This document shows, in pieces, positions 1 to 9,382 of a DNA stretch of 64,000 bases (position 1 is its first letter; every line of letters starts with the position of its first letter). The notes below the pieces were generated by a model, which was given only the letters and a program-made list of their open reading frames with translations, ran no database searches and was not told the DNA's origin. The position numbers were made by a program, and so were the translations under genes. This DNA is from an uncultured Solobacterium sp. (lineage in GTDB: Bacteria; Bacillota_I; Bacilli_A; Erysipelotrichales; Erysipelotrichaceae): assembly GCA_900552125.1 (NCBI GenBank), contig URYK01000001.1:62001-126000 (forward strand), read 5' to 3'.

Positions 1-1011
1 CAGTTCTGCGCTTATATCAGAGAGCATTATGAGATTCCTAATGATTTTCTAGAAACCAAGTTCTTACATATGCCAGGAAAGAATCTAATGAATCGTCTTC
101 AGCAAACGGTATTATCTTTATATGATTATGATGATTCACCTGATGATACATCGATTGAAAATACTCTTCGTCAAGGTCTGAATATATTAGCCAAACTGCC
201 ATCCATCATCTGTTATGCATATCAAAGCAAGATGCATCGTTATTATGGTAAAAGTCTTGTTATTCACCCAGCACAGAAGAATTTATCAATTGCGCAGAAT
301 ATATTGTATATGATTAGAAAAGATCATCATTTCACAGAATTAGAAGCAAAGCTATTAGATATGATGCTGATTGTACATGCAGATCATGGGGGTGGAAACA
401 ATTCTACCTTTACGAATGTAGTCATCTCATCAACCGGTACTGATTTCTATTCTTCTATGGTCGGCGCAATAGGAAGCATGAAAGGGCCAAGACATGGCGG
501 TGCTAATCTGAAAGTTAATGATATGATGAAAGCTGTGATTAAAGAAATAGGATATAGTGAAGATGAAGAAGAAATCAAAGCTTTGATTTATAGGATTTTA
601 CGTAAGGAATTTTATGATCAAAGCGGTTTGATCTATGGTATGGGACATGCTATTTATACCCTTAGTGATCCACGTAGTGAGGTATTACAGGAATATATTG
701 AAAAGCTGGCAGAAAGTAAAAATAGAGGGAAAGAATATGCTTTCTACAAACGTTTTGAAAAATGTGCAGAAGAAATTATGTGGAAGGAAAAAGGAATTCA
801 TATATCAAGTAATGTCGATTTTTATAGCGGGTTTGTATACAATATGATGCAGATTCCTGAAGATGTATTTACCCCTTTATTTGTAATGGCTAGAACGATT
901 GGCTGGCTAGCCCACAACATTGAAAATAAAGCATATGATGGAAGAATCATGCGCCCAGCAACAAAATATGTAGGGAAAATAAGAGAGTATGAAAAAATGG
1001 AGGATCGATAA
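1..1011 (+). CDS. gltA: Citrate synthase (5' end missing)
   Basis: The frame is open to base 1, so the N-terminus lies outside the window and the in-frame ATG at 70 is internal. The product condenses oxaloacetate and acetyl-CoA to citrate in the cytoplasm. Visible family motifs are HADHGGGNNST, the MKGPRHGGAN loop, GMGHAIYTLSDPRS with a catalytic His, and NVDFYSG with the catalytic Asp. Isocitrate dehydrogenase starts two bases after its stop, so the pair probably makes 2-oxoglutarate for glutamate synthesis, with aconitase likely upstream. The symbol could equally be citZ. Confidence 0.95.
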   Translation, partial: QFCAYIREHYEIPNDFLETKFLHMPGKNLMNRLQQTVLSLYDYDDSPDDTSIENTLRQGLNILAKLPSIICYAYQSKMHRYYGKSLVIHPAQKNLSIAQNILYMIRKDHHFTELEAKLLDMMLIVHADHGGGNNSTFTNVVISSTGTDFYSSMVGAIGSMKGPRHGGANLKVNDMMKAVIKEIGYSEDEEEIKALIYRILRKEFYDQSGLIYGMGHAIYTLSDPRSEVLQEYIEKLAESKNRGKEYAFYKRFEKCAEEIMWKEKGIHISSNVDFYSGFVYNMMQIPEDVFTPLFVMARTIGWLAHNIENKAYDGRIMRPATKYVGKIREYEKMEDR

Positions 1012-1012
1012 A

Positions 1013-2011
1013 ATGAAAACAATTACAGTATTTAAAGGTGATGGCATAGGACCGGAAATTGTAGATGTAGTATTAAAAATTTTAGAAGCATCTAAAGCTC
1101 CGCTTAATTATGAATGTTTTGAAGTAGGAGAAAAAGAGTATGAACGAAATGGAAAATTAATTCCGGATGAAGCCTTTGCTTCGTTTGAAAAGAATAAAAT
1201 ATTACTAAAAGCACCAATTACAACACCGATTGGGAAAGGATTTCGTTCTTTAAATGTAACATTACGAAATAAGTATGATTTATATGCCAATATTCGTCCA
1301 GCAAAATCAAATACAGCAGTACCTACTCCTTTTAAGAATGTTGATATTGTGACATTTCGTGAAAATACAGAAGATTTGTATGTAGGAATAGAAAAACAGA
1401 TTGACGAGGATACAGTACATGCGACTAAAATTATTACACGTAAAGCAAGCACACGTATTATCAAAGATGCTTTTGACTATGCGATAAAAAACGGAAGAAA
1501 GAAAGTTACTTGTGTGCATAAAGCAAACATCTTAAAACAAAGTGATGGAATGTTTTTATCAATTTTTAGAGAAATTGCCAAACAGTATCCAGATATTGAA
1601 GTTGACGATAAGATTGTGGATAATGTCTGTATGCAGCTGGTTATGCATCCAGAAACCTTTGATGTTATGGTAATGCCTAATCTATATGGAGATATTATTA
1701 GTGACTTAACAAGCGGGTTAATCGGTGGACTTGGATTATTGCCTAGCTGTAACTTAGGTAATGAGTATGCGATGTTTGAAGCGGTTCATGGTTCTGCGCC
1801 GGATATTGCAGGAAAACATATTGCCAATCCTACAGCACTATTATGGTCAGCCTGTATGATGTTAGAATATTTACAATTAAATGAGTATGCTTTAAAAATT
1901 CGTAAAGCAGTAGATAAAGTATTGATGGAGAAAAAGGCGTTAACTCCAGATCTTCATGGAAATGCCACAACTGAAGAATATCGAGATGCGATTATTGCAT
2001 ATTTGAATTGA
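1013..2011 (+). CDS. icd: Isocitrate dehydrogenase (NAD type)
   Basis: Oxidative decarboxylation of isocitrate to 2-oxoglutarate. The 332-residue protein has the decarboxylating dehydrogenase motifs GDGIGPEI at the N-terminus, FRENTEDLY, NLYGDIISDL and the cofactor loop HGSAPDIAGKHIANP. The short length and this loop fit the NAD-dependent homodimeric class better than the roughly 420-residue NADP enzyme. ATG 1013 is chosen because AATGGAGG sits 10 bases upstream; a start at 989 would lie inside the citrate synthase gene. The two genes form an operon. Isopropylmalate dehydrogenase is the main alternative, but the citrate synthase partner argues against it. Confidence 0.9.
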   Translation: MKTITVFKGDGIGPEIVDVVLKILEASKAPLNYECFEVGEKEYERNGKLIPDEAFASFEKNKILLKAPITTPIGKGFRSLNVTLRNKYDLYANIRPAKSNTAVPTPFKNVDIVTFRENTEDLYVGIEKQIDEDTVHATKIITRKASTRIIKDAFDYAIKNGRKKVTCVHKANILKQSDGMFLSIFREIAKQYPDIEVDDKIVDNVCMQLVMHPETFDVMVMPNLYGDIISDLTSGLIGGLGLLPSCNLGNEYAMFEAVHGSAPDIAGKHIANPTALLWSACMMLEYLQLNEYALKIRKAVDKVLMEKKALTPDLHGNATTEEYRDAIIAYLN

Positions 2012-2019
2012 GAAAGAAG

Positions 2020-2051
2020 ACAGAAATATGAAAGGTCATGTTTCTGTTTTT
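2020..2051 (+). terminator. Intrinsic terminator after icd
   Basis: Stem ACAGAAATATGA (2020-2031) pairs with TCATGTTTCTGT (2036-2047) around an AAGG loop, with one G-T pair, and runs into a T tract. Confidence 0.75.
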
Positions 2052-2153
2052 CTATGAAAAGTTTATGATTCAGCTATATGGAAAGATATTTTTAGGTTTA
2101 TTTAAAGTATTTGCATTATAATGAGTATAAAGAATAGCATTGGAGGGATATAT

Positions 2154-2828
2154 ATGCGATTGTTACTGGCAGAAGATGAAAAGGCTCTTTCAAAAGCATT
2201 GACTGCGATTTTGGAGCGAAATCATTATAGTGTGGATGCTGTTTATGATGGGGAAGAGGCATTGGCATATTTACAAAGCGATACTTATGATGCGGTTATA
2301 TTAGATATAATGATGCCTAAAAAAGATGGAATTGAAGTTTTAAAGGAATTGCGTAAAGCTCAAAATAATATTCCGGTATTGCTGCTGACGGCTAAAGCAG
2401 AAATTGATGATAAGGTATTAGGATTAGATGCAGGGGCCAATGATTATCTGACCAAACCATTTCATACTCGGGAACTATTAGCTAGAATACGTGCGATGAC
2501 GCGTGTCAATACTTCACAGATGAATTCTCTTATGCAGATGGGCAATATCACATTGAATCAGGCGACTTTGGAATTATCTTCAAATTATGGAAGTGTACGT
2601 CTTGCAAATAAGGAGTTTCAGATGATGGAAATGCTGATGAGCAATCCACATAACTTAATACCAACAGAACGTTTTATGGAAAAAATATGGGGTTATGATA
2701 GTGAAGCAGAACTTAATGTTGTATGGGTTTATATATCTTATCTACGTAAAAAATTACTAGCTTTACATGCAAATATACAAATTAAGGCTACTAGAAATGC
2801 TGGATATTCTTTGGAGGAAATCCAATGA
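2154..2828 (+). CDS. OmpR-family response regulator
   Basis: 224 residues: a receiver domain with acidic pocket E7/D8, phosphoacceptor D51 (VILDIMMP) and the TKPF switch lysine, followed by a winged-helix DNA-binding domain (about 130-220). ATG 2154 has GGAGGG 6 bases upstream. A TATAAT at 2117-2122 with TTTAAAG just before it suggests its own promoter, possibly autoregulated. The kinase gene overlaps its end by 4 bases, so the two are a cognate pair. The likely target is the protease gene at 4269, whose promoter carries TTAAG repeats. The signal is unknown. Confidence 0.93.
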   Translation: MRLLLAEDEKALSKALTAILERNHYSVDAVYDGEEALAYLQSDTYDAVILDIMMPKKDGIEVLKELRKAQNNIPVLLLTAKAEIDDKVLGLDAGANDYLTKPFHTRELLARIRAMTRVNTSQMNSLMQMGNITLNQATLELSSNYGSVRLANKEFQMMEMLMSNPHNLIPTERFMEKIWGYDSEAELNVVWVYISYLRKKLLALHANIQIKATRNAGYSLEEIQ

Positions 2829-4057
2829 TAAAGAAATTACGTTTTAAACTGATTAAAGTATCCATGCTTTCTTTATTTATCGTATTTACAGTTATCATGG
2901 GCCTAATTGGCATTTTGAATTATCATGATGTTGTATCTGATGCGGATCGTATTTTGGAGATATTAGCTGATAATGAAGGTCTTTTTCCAAAACAGAAAGA
3001 TTATGATTTGCCTCCACATATGAAAAATGAATTGTCTCCGGAATTACCATATGAGTCTCGTTATTTTTCAGTTTTATTAAATGAAGATGGTGATATCGTT
3101 TTTGTGGATACAGGTAAGATTGCGGCAGTTGATACAGAAACAGCAATGGAGTATGCTAGTGATGTATGGGAAAGTGGAAAGACACATGGTTTTGTGAATG
3201 ATTATCGCTATATAGTAGATGCCTCACAGAAAGAAACACGTATTATCTTTCTAGATTGCGGTCGTAGTTTATCTACTTTTCGAAGTTTTGTTTATACTAC
3301 AATTGGTGTATTTATTATAGGTATGCTGGCAGTTCTTTTTCTGATTATCTTGTTGTCTGGATATATCACAAAGCCAATATCGGAAAGTTATGAGAAGCAG
3401 AAACGTTTTATTACAGATGCCGGACACGAACTAAAAACACCATTGACGATCATTGATGCAGATACAGAAATACTGACAATGGATTTTGGAGAAAATGAAT
3501 GGATTTCTGATATTCAAGCACAAACCAAACGTCTAGCAGGGCTAACTAATGATTTAATATTATTATCACGATTAGAAGAGGATCAAATACGGTTTCAAAA
3601 AATGGATTTACCTTTTTCTGATATCGTAGAAGAAGCAGCCCATTCCTTTCAGTCGCGTGCAATTGTTGAAAAGAAGCAATTTTCTATTCATATTGAACCA
3701 TTGATAACGGTATATGGTGATGAGAAAATATTAAGACAATTAGTAGGAATCTTATTAGATAATGCATTGAAATATACAAATGAAAATGGAACAATTTCCA
3801 TATCTCTAAAGAAAAATACGAAACATGTATATTTATCTGTTTATAATACAACAGATAAAATTGATCCGAAGAAATTAAGCCATTTGTTTGATCGGTTTTA
3901 TCGAATGGATGCTTCTAGAAATTCACAGACAGGCGGACATGGCTTAGGATTATCAATTGCTTCAGCTGTTGTTAAGGCACATAAAGGAAAAATCAGTGCA
4001 GAATCAGCAGATGGACAATCTCTTACAATTCAAGTAGATTTACCTATAAAAAACTAA
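2825..4057 (+). CDS. Sensor histidine kinase
   Basis: 410 residues. A first membrane helix lies at about 10-32, then a roughly 120-residue extracytoplasmic region rich in acidic and aromatic residues, a second helix at about 157-180, the HisKA dimerisation domain with phosphorylated H201 (DAGHELKTPL), and a HATPase domain with N box (LDNALKYT) and GHGLGLS. It overlaps the regulator gene by ATGA, giving translational coupling. The external domain has no recognisable fold. Given the downstream HtrA-like protease, cell-envelope stress is a reasonable guess for the signal, but this is inference. Confidence 0.93.
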   Translation: MIKKLRFKLIKVSMLSLFIVFTVIMGLIGILNYHDVVSDADRILEILADNEGLFPKQKDYDLPPHMKNELSPELPYESRYFSVLLNEDGDIVFVDTGKIAAVDTETAMEYASDVWESGKTHGFVNDYRYIVDASQKETRIIFLDCGRSLSTFRSFVYTTIGVFIIGMLAVLFLIILLSGYITKPISESYEKQKRFITDAGHELKTPLTIIDADTEILTMDFGENEWISDIQAQTKRLAGLTNDLILLSRLEEDQIRFQKMDLPFSDIVEEAAHSFQSRAIVEKKQFSIHIEPLITVYGDEKILRQLVGILLDNALKYTNENGTISISLKKNTKHVYLSVYNTTDKIDPKKLSHLFDRFYRMDASRNSQTGGHGLGLSIASAVVKAHKGKISAESADGQSLTIQVDLPIKN

Positions 4058-4060
4058 TAG

Positions 4061-4120
4061 AAGAATATTAAAAAGCGATTTTCTTTATTAAAAAAGAGAA
4101 GTCGCTTTTTTAATATTCTT
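4061..4120 (+). terminator. Strong intrinsic terminator after the kinase gene
   Basis: An 18-base arm at 4061-4078 pairs almost perfectly with 4102-4120 and includes a TCGCTTTTTT run. It separates the two-component operon from the protease operon, so the latter needs its own promoter. Confidence 0.85.
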
Positions 4121-4155
4121 ATACAAATAATTTTCTTTTATAGTCTAAGAAAATT

Positions 4156-4209
4156 TTAAGTATACTTAAGGTTTCTCTTAAAGTAAGGCTAAGGTAAGGT
4201 ATCTATAAT
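4156..4209 (+). promoter_or_regulatory. Activator-type promoter with TTAAG repeats
   Basis: TATAAT at 4204-4209 has no good -35 (AAGTAA at the expected place). Upstream are TTAAG at 4156-4160 and 4166-4170, CTTAAAG at 4177-4183, and TAAGG at 4184, 4190 and 4195. Direct repeats about 10-12 bases apart replacing the -35 are typical of OmpR/PhoB-type activation. The regulator at 2154 is the obvious candidate. Confidence 0.6.
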
Positions 4210-4268
4210 ATGAGTATCAAAGATAAACAAGCATAATAAATGCTTCAAAAAAGACAAGGAGTGATACT

Positions 4269-5135
4269 ATGTTACAAAATAAAGTACATAAAGTTTTAAA
4301 ATCTGGTATGAGTTTAATGTTGAGTGGAGTACTATTTGGAACAGTGACAGGAGCAGCATTTTATGGAGTAAATACTGTACTTACTGGAACAGATACAAAC
4401 ATACAGAGCAGTGTTTCATCATCGAATATATCTTATACGAAAACGTCATCTCAGACACAGGATGTTTCCACAATTGCCAAAAATAATCTTTCATCCATAG
4501 TCGCAATAACGAATATCTCTGTATCAGAAGTTCAGGATTATTTTGGTCGTTATCAGCGTGGTGGATATTCTCATTTAGAAGAAACAACAAGCTGTGGTTC
4601 TGGAATCATCTATCAATCATTAGATTCTGAATTATACATAGTGACAAATTATCATGTTGTGGAAGGTGCTTCTACATTATCCGTAACATTTGTTAATGAT
4701 GAAACTTATGAAGCAACTTTTTGCGGATATGATGAGACATATGATTTAGCAGTAATTAAAGTTTCTACCTCAGATTTATCAGAGGATGCGAAATCTTCTA
4801 TTACGATCGCAACGATTGGAAGTTCCGATGAGTTGGCTGTAGGTGAACAGGTTGTGGCGATTGGTAATGCTTTAGGCTATGGCCAATCTGTTACTACTGG
4901 TATTGTTAGTGCGTTAAATCGAAGTGTAGAAGATGAAAATAGTCAGTCTTTGGAATACATTCAAACAGATGCCGCAATCAATCCAGGAAATAGCGGAGGA
5001 GCTTTATTAAATATGAATGGGGAAGTAATTGGAATCAATACCGCAAAAATTTCTACTACTGGAGTAGAGGGTATGGGATATGCCATTCCAATTTCTGATG
5101 TGACAGATATTATCCAATCACTGATTAGCAGATAG
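4269..5135 (+). CDS. HtrA-like trypsin-fold serine protease without PDZ domain
   Basis: 288 residues. An N-terminal hydrophobic segment (about 13-35) anchors or exports it, followed by a Ser/Thr-rich linker and a protease domain. The catalytic triad is H129 (NYHVVEGA), D159 (YDLAVIKV) and S242 (GNSGGALL). The chain ends right after the protease domain, so the PDZ domain usual in DegP/HtrA is absent. AAGGAG is 6 bases before the ATG. It heads a run with the VTC, DUF4956 and lipoprotein genes, all on one strand with short gaps. Probable extracytoplasmic protease; substrate unknown. Confidence 0.88.
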   Translation: MLQNKVHKVLKSGMSLMLSGVLFGTVTGAAFYGVNTVLTGTDTNIQSSVSSSNISYTKTSSQTQDVSTIAKNNLSSIVAITNISVSEVQDYFGRYQRGGYSHLEETTSCGSGIIYQSLDSELYIVTNYHVVEGASTLSVTFVNDETYEATFCGYDETYDLAVIKVSTSDLSEDAKSSITIATIGSSDELAVGEQVVAIGNALGYGQSVTTGIVSALNRSVEDENSQSLEYIQTDAAINPGNSGGALLNMNGEVIGINTAKISTTGVEGMGYAIPISDVTDIIQSLISR

Positions 5136-5147
5136 GAGATCGTTATT

Positions 5148-5861
5148 ATGAAGTATCAGACAACGTTTAAACGATTTGAAATGAAGTATCTTTTGACTAA
5201 AGAAGAAAAAGAAGAAGTATTATCAGTATTAAAAACAAAGATGAAACTGGATAAGTATGGTCGAACTACTATACGTAACATTTACTTTGATACAGATACT
5301 TATCGGTTAATTCGTCGTTCAATTGAAAAACCTGTCTATAAGGAAAAGCTTAGACTACGCAGTTATCAAAGTGTAAAACCAGAGGATGAGGTATTTATAG
5401 AGTTGAAGAAGAAATATAAATCTGTTGTATATAAACGAAGGCTTTCTCTTTCTGAAAGACAGACAATGGAAGCATTTCTAAAAAATACACCACTGCCAGT
5501 GGAATCACAGATTGCGAAGGAAATTGAATATTTTAGAGAGTTTTATCAAGATTTGAAGCCAAAAGTATTTCTTTCTTATGAAAGAGAGGCTTATTATGCA
5601 TTAGATGGAAGTGATTTTCGCGTTACTTTTGATGAAAATATGCTATATCGTAATCATCATTTATCACTTGGTGCCGAAGTTTTCGGCACTCCTTTATTGA
5701 ATGAACAAATGACATTAATGGAAATAAAAACATCAGGAGGAATTCCTCTTTGGATGAGTCATGTTTTAACAAAACACCAAATCTATAAAACATCATTTTC
5801 AAAATATGGATTTGCTTATCAGAATATGTATAAGGAAAAGGGAGGAATTCTTTATGTCTGA
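5148..5861 (+). CDS. VTC domain protein (polyphosphate polymerase-like)
   Basis: 237 residues matching the VTC/CYTH-like tunnel fold of the yeast vacuolar transporter chaperone catalytic domain. Basic and acidic signature stretches are FKRFEMKYLL, NIYFDTDTY, KEKLRLRSY, FIELKKKYK, FLSYERE and LMEIKTSGG, with a C-terminal KYGFAY. In VTC4 such residues bind phosphate chains and metal. In bacteria this domain often sits beside DUF4956 and a carbohydrate-binding lipoprotein, as here. Whether it makes polyphosphate is not shown by sequence. Stop overlaps the next gene by 8 bases. Confidence 0.85.
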   Translation: MKYQTTFKRFEMKYLLTKEEKEEVLSVLKTKMKLDKYGRTTIRNIYFDTDTYRLIRRSIEKPVYKEKLRLRSYQSVKPEDEVFIELKKKYKSVVYKRRLSLSERQTMEAFLKNTPLPVESQIAKEIEYFREFYQDLKPKVFLSYEREAYYALDGSDFRVTFDENMLYRNHHLSLGAEVFGTPLLNEQMTLMEIKTSGGIPLWMSHVLTKHQIYKTSFSKYGFAYQNMYKEKGGILYV

Positions 5862-6549
5862 AAATATATTTAAAGGTCTTTTTGACAGCGATACAGTAAG
5901 TGTGATTGCGGTATCTGATTTTCTATTATGTATAGCGGCGGCTATCATTATTGGATTATTATTAACAGCTGTATATATGTATAAATCACGTTATACAAAA
6001 AGTTTTGTGACAACTTTAGCATTGCTTCCAGCTGTTGTTAGTGTTGTGATCATGATGGTCAATGGAAATGTAGGAACCGGTGTTGCGGTTGCGGGAACGT
6101 TTAGTTTGGTTCGCTTTCGATCTGTACCAGGTACTGCTAAAGAAATCAGTGCTTTATTTCTGGCGATGGGAACAGGTTTAGTTGTTGGGATGGGCTATAT
6201 TGCCTATGCATTTCTTTTTGCCATTGTATTAGGACTAGCAACTCTAGTTTATAATCAATTGGATTTTGGTTTGTCTAAAAAAGGACAGCTTTATAAAACT
6301 TTGCATATTACAATTCCTGAGGATTTAAACTATAGTGATGTCTTTGATGAAGTTTTCTTAGATTATACTTCATCTTATGAACTTGTACAGGTTAAAACAA
6401 CGAATATGGGAAGTCTGTTTCGTTTAACGTATAATCTGACACTTACACAAAAAGGAATTGAAAAAGAATTTATTGATAAATTAAGATGCCGTAATGGTAA
6501 TTTAGAGATTATTGTGAATAAACAAGAAACCAATCTAGGTGAACTATAG
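5854..6549 (+). CDS. DUF4956 membrane protein
   Basis: 231 residues. Three or four hydrophobic helices occupy about 15-140 (including a GTGVAVAGTFSLVRFRS segment characteristic of the family), followed by a soluble C-terminal domain of about 85 residues. ATG 5854 is chosen because GGAGG at 5841-5845 precedes it inside the VTC gene. The family is almost always paired with VTC-domain proteins, so it probably acts with the 5148 product at the membrane, perhaps moving or anchoring the polymer. No biochemical function is known to me. Confidence 0.87.
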   Translation: MSENIFKGLFDSDTVSVIAVSDFLLCIAAAIIIGLLLTAVYMYKSRYTKSFVTTLALLPAVVSVVIMMVNGNVGTGVAVAGTFSLVRFRSVPGTAKEISALFLAMGTGLVVGMGYIAYAFLFAIVLGLATLVYNQLDFGLSKKGQLYKTLHITIPEDLNYSDVFDEVFLDYTSSYELVQVKTTNMGSLFRLTYNLTLTQKGIEKEFIDKLRCRNGNLEIIVNKQETNLGEL

Positions 6550-6565
6550 AACGAGGAGAATATAA

Positions 6566-8356
6566 ATGAGAAAAAGAATAGGCTGGCTCTTATTGGCAGG
6601 AATGCTGGTGTTTACAGGCTGTAGCTCAAATAGTGAAAAAACTGTAAAAGATACGACGCAAAACGTAAATAGTGAGATGTTTACAGATCGGGATATGGAA
6701 GTAGGCTATGATGAAGCAACTAGTATCAAAATTCAGTTAGACGATAATAATATCACTAGCTCTTCTGATAGTGTAAGTATTAGTGGTAATACGGTTACGA
6801 TAAAAGAAGAAGGAACCTATATACTAAACGGTTCTTTAAGCGATGGTATGGTTATGGTAGATGCAAGTGATACAGCTAAAATACAAATTGTATTAAATGG
6901 AGTCGATATTACAAGTAAAACATCAGCAGCACTATATGTTAAAGAAGCAGATAAAGTATTTGTGACTACAGCTAAGGATAGTAAAAATTCATTAAGGAAT
7001 GGTGGGACTTACATTGCAATTGATGATAATAATATTGATGCGGTTATCTTTTCAAAATCAGATCTGACATTGAATGGAACAGGAAGTCTTACGATTGATG
7101 CGGATGCAGGACATGGAATTGTTTCTAAAGATGATTTGGTTCTAACAAGCGGAACATATGAAATTAATGCGGCAAGTCATGGATTGTCAGGAAAAGATAG
7201 TGTTCGTATCGCCAATGGAACGTATACGATCACATCAGTTAAAGATGGAATCCATGCGGAAAATGCAGATGATGAAAGTTTAGGATTTGTCTATATTGCG
7301 GATGGAAAGTTTACAATTACTGCAGATGGTGATGGTATCAGTGCAGAGAATTATGTTCTAATGGAAGATGGAGAATATACGATTGAAGCTGGAGGAGGAA
7401 GTGAAAATTCAAAGATTCAACATGTGGACTCATTCGGACCAGGAGCATGGGAAACTACAGAAGCAAGCAGTGATACCACAAGTATGAAAGCTATTAAAGC
7501 GACATCAGATGTAACCATTAACAATGGAACATATACAATTGATGCCGCAGATGATGGTATTCGTTCTAATCAGAATGTGACCATAGCTGGTGGTATATAT
7601 CAGATAAAAACAGCAGATGATGGTATGCATGCGGATGAAACATTAACGATATCTGATGGAAATATTGATATAACTGAAAGTTATGAAGGTTTGGAAGGCC
7701 TAAATATCAAAGTCAGTGGAGGTACAATAACACTTGTTTCAAGTGATGATGGAATCAATGCGGCAGGTGGTAATGATAATAGTGGTTTTAGAGGTTTTCA
7801 GAGTGAAACATCATCTGTTTCCAGTGGTTCAATTTCTATTACTGGCGGAACATTGAAATTAGTAATAGAAGGAGATGGTATTGATTCTAATGGTGACATA
7901 ACAATCAGTGGCGGAGAAATCAATGTGAATGGACCAGCAAATGGAGGTAATGCTTCACTAGATTATGATGGTGAAGCTAAGATTACAGGTGGAATATTTG
8001 TAGCGGCAGGGGCATCAGAAATGGCATTAAACTTTAGTACATCTTCAACACAGGGGGCTATGCTTTCCACAGTAAGCAATCAAACGGCAGGTACTGCGAT
8101 AACGTTAAAAGATGCTTCAGGTAATACATTAGTTAGCTGGGAAGCAGAGTCTGATTTCTCATCTGTATTGATTAGTATACCTGAACTTGAAGAAGGCTCT
8201 ACCTATACATTAGAAACAGGTTCATCGTCTACTGAAATTACGATGTCTTCTCTTATTTATGGATCAGGAGGCATGCAGACACCAGGGAATATGCAATCTC
8301 CAGGAGGAATGGAGCCTGGAAATCATCAAGGTATGGGTATAAATAGAATGCCTTAA
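6566..8356 (+). CDS. Beta-helical carbohydrate-binding lipoprotein (Cthe_2159 / DUF4353-like)
   Basis: 596 residues with a lipoprotein signal ending in FTGC (Cys19), so it should be anchored outside the membrane. The body repeats DGI(H/S/R)A-type units about every 20-30 residues (DGIHAENAD, DGISAENY, DGIRSNQN, DDGMHADE, DDGINAAGG, GDGIDSNG), typical of a right-handed parallel beta-helix with calcium-binding Asp. The C-terminus (about 565-596) is rich in Gly, Met and Pro. The family includes polygalacturonate-binding proteins and commonly sits with VTC and DUF4956 genes. An adhesin or wall-binding role is likely. Confidence 0.82.
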   Translation: MRKRIGWLLLAGMLVFTGCSSNSEKTVKDTTQNVNSEMFTDRDMEVGYDEATSIKIQLDDNNITSSSDSVSISGNTVTIKEEGTYILNGSLSDGMVMVDASDTAKIQIVLNGVDITSKTSAALYVKEADKVFVTTAKDSKNSLRNGGTYIAIDDNNIDAVIFSKSDLTLNGTGSLTIDADAGHGIVSKDDLVLTSGTYEINAASHGLSGKDSVRIANGTYTITSVKDGIHAENADDESLGFVYIADGKFTITADGDGISAENYVLMEDGEYTIEAGGGSENSKIQHVDSFGPGAWETTEASSDTTSMKAIKATSDVTINNGTYTIDAADDGIRSNQNVTIAGGIYQIKTADDGMHADETLTISDGNIDITESYEGLEGLNIKVSGGTITLVSSDDGINAAGGNDNSGFRGFQSETSSVSSGSISITGGTLKLVIEGDGIDSNGDITISGGEINVNGPANGGNASLDYDGEAKITGGIFVAAGASEMALNFSTSSTQGAMLSTVSNQTAGTAITLKDASGNTLVSWEAESDFSSVLISIPELEEGSTYTLETGSSSTEITMSSLIYGSGGMQTPGNMQSPGGMEPGNHQGMGINRMP

Positions 8357-8363
8357 TACAATC

Positions 8364-8402
8364 AAAGTGGTTAGTACGTTTATACAGAACACCACTTTTT
8401 TT
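8364..8402 (+). terminator. Intrinsic terminator of the protease-lipoprotein operon
   Basis: AAAGTGGT (8364-8371) pairs with ACCACTTT (8391-8398), followed by seven T. The loop is long at 19 bases. Confidence 0.7.
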
Positions 8403-8497
8403 CGTATAACTTTATGTATTTATTCAGAAGAGCTTGTAATATATTATCTATGAGATACAATGAAAATAATGATAGAAATATTTAAGGAGGATAGGTT

Positions 8498-9382
8498 ATG
8501 GATTTGATTGATATTCGCAATCTTACAAAAGATTATGGAAATCATAAAGGTATATTTGATGTTTCATTTTCAATCAAAAAAGGAGAAATCGTTGGCTTTA
8601 TTGGGTCTAATGGAGCAGGGAAAACAACGACGATTCGCCATTTGATGGGATTTATTCATCCCCAGCAAGGGACTGCACGTATCATGAATATGGATTGTTT
8701 TAAGCAGGCGGATAAGATTCAAAAGCAAATAGGTTATTTGCCAGGTGAAATCGCATTTATGGATCAGATGAATGGATATGAATTCATTAGGTTTATGGCA
8801 AAAATGAAAAATATCAAAGATATGCACTATGCAGAGGAATTGATTTCTTATCTTGAATTAGATCCATCTGTGAAAATTAAAAAGATGTCTAAAGGTATGA
8901 AACAGAAAATTGGTTTGATCATAGCTTTTATGCAGAATGCGCCAATTCTTATTTTAGATGAGCCGACAAGTGGTTTGGATCCTTTAATGCAAAATAAATT
9001 TGTAGATTTAATTAGAAAAGAAAAAGAAGCAGGTAAAACAATATTAATGTCATCTCATATTTTTGAGGAAATTGAACATACCTGTGATCGTGTTATAGTG
9101 ATAAAAGATGGAATGATTATCGCAGATGAGAATATGAATAAAATAAAGACAGAACGTAATAAACATTATGAAATCACATTTCGTAATCAAAAAGATGCGA
9201 TTCTTTTTCAAAACAAATATTCAGATAGTACAAGAAATGAAAATACTATTAAGTATATTAGTAAAGGTGATGTGAATGGCTTGATACAGGAATTAAGTAA
9301 ATATGATATTGTGGATATTAATGCTCGTTATCAAACATTAGAAGAAGTATTCATGCGCTATTATGGGGGTGAAGAAAAATGA
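8498..9382 (+). CDS. ABC exporter ATP-binding protein
   Basis: 294 residues with Walker A GSNGAGKTTT, a Q-loop near LPGEIAF, signature MSKGMKQKIG, Walker B LILDEPTSGLDP and a switch His in SSHIFEEIE. The C-terminal extension (about 215-294) is typical of CcmA/DrrA-type exporter ATPases. AAGGAGG is 6 bases before the ATG. It overlaps the permease gene by ATGA, so they form a two-gene ABC-2 exporter. The substrate cannot be told from sequence; multidrug, bacteriocin or lipid export are options. The upstream 140 bases hold a terminator and a weak promoter (TTGTAA 8434, TACAAT 8456). Confidence 0.9.
   Translation: MDLIDIRNLTKDYGNHKGIFDVSFSIKKGEIVGFIGSNGAGKTTTIRHLMGFIHPQQGTARIMNMDCFKQADKIQKQIGYLPGEIAFMDQMNGYEFIRFMAKMKNIKDMHYAEELISYLELDPSVKIKKMSKGMKQKIGLIIAFMQNAPILILDEPTSGLDPLMQNKFVDLIRKEKEAGKTILMSSHIFEEIEHTCDRVIVIKDGMIIADENMNKIKTERNKHYEITFRNQKDAILFQNKYSDSTRNENTIKYISKGDVNGLIQELSKYDIVDINARYQTLEEVFMRYYGGEEK

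Noticed and set aside
8445..8457. TATCT-ATG-AGATA palindrome before the ABC exporter
   Set aside because: Only 5-base arms in AT-rich DNA; easily chance.
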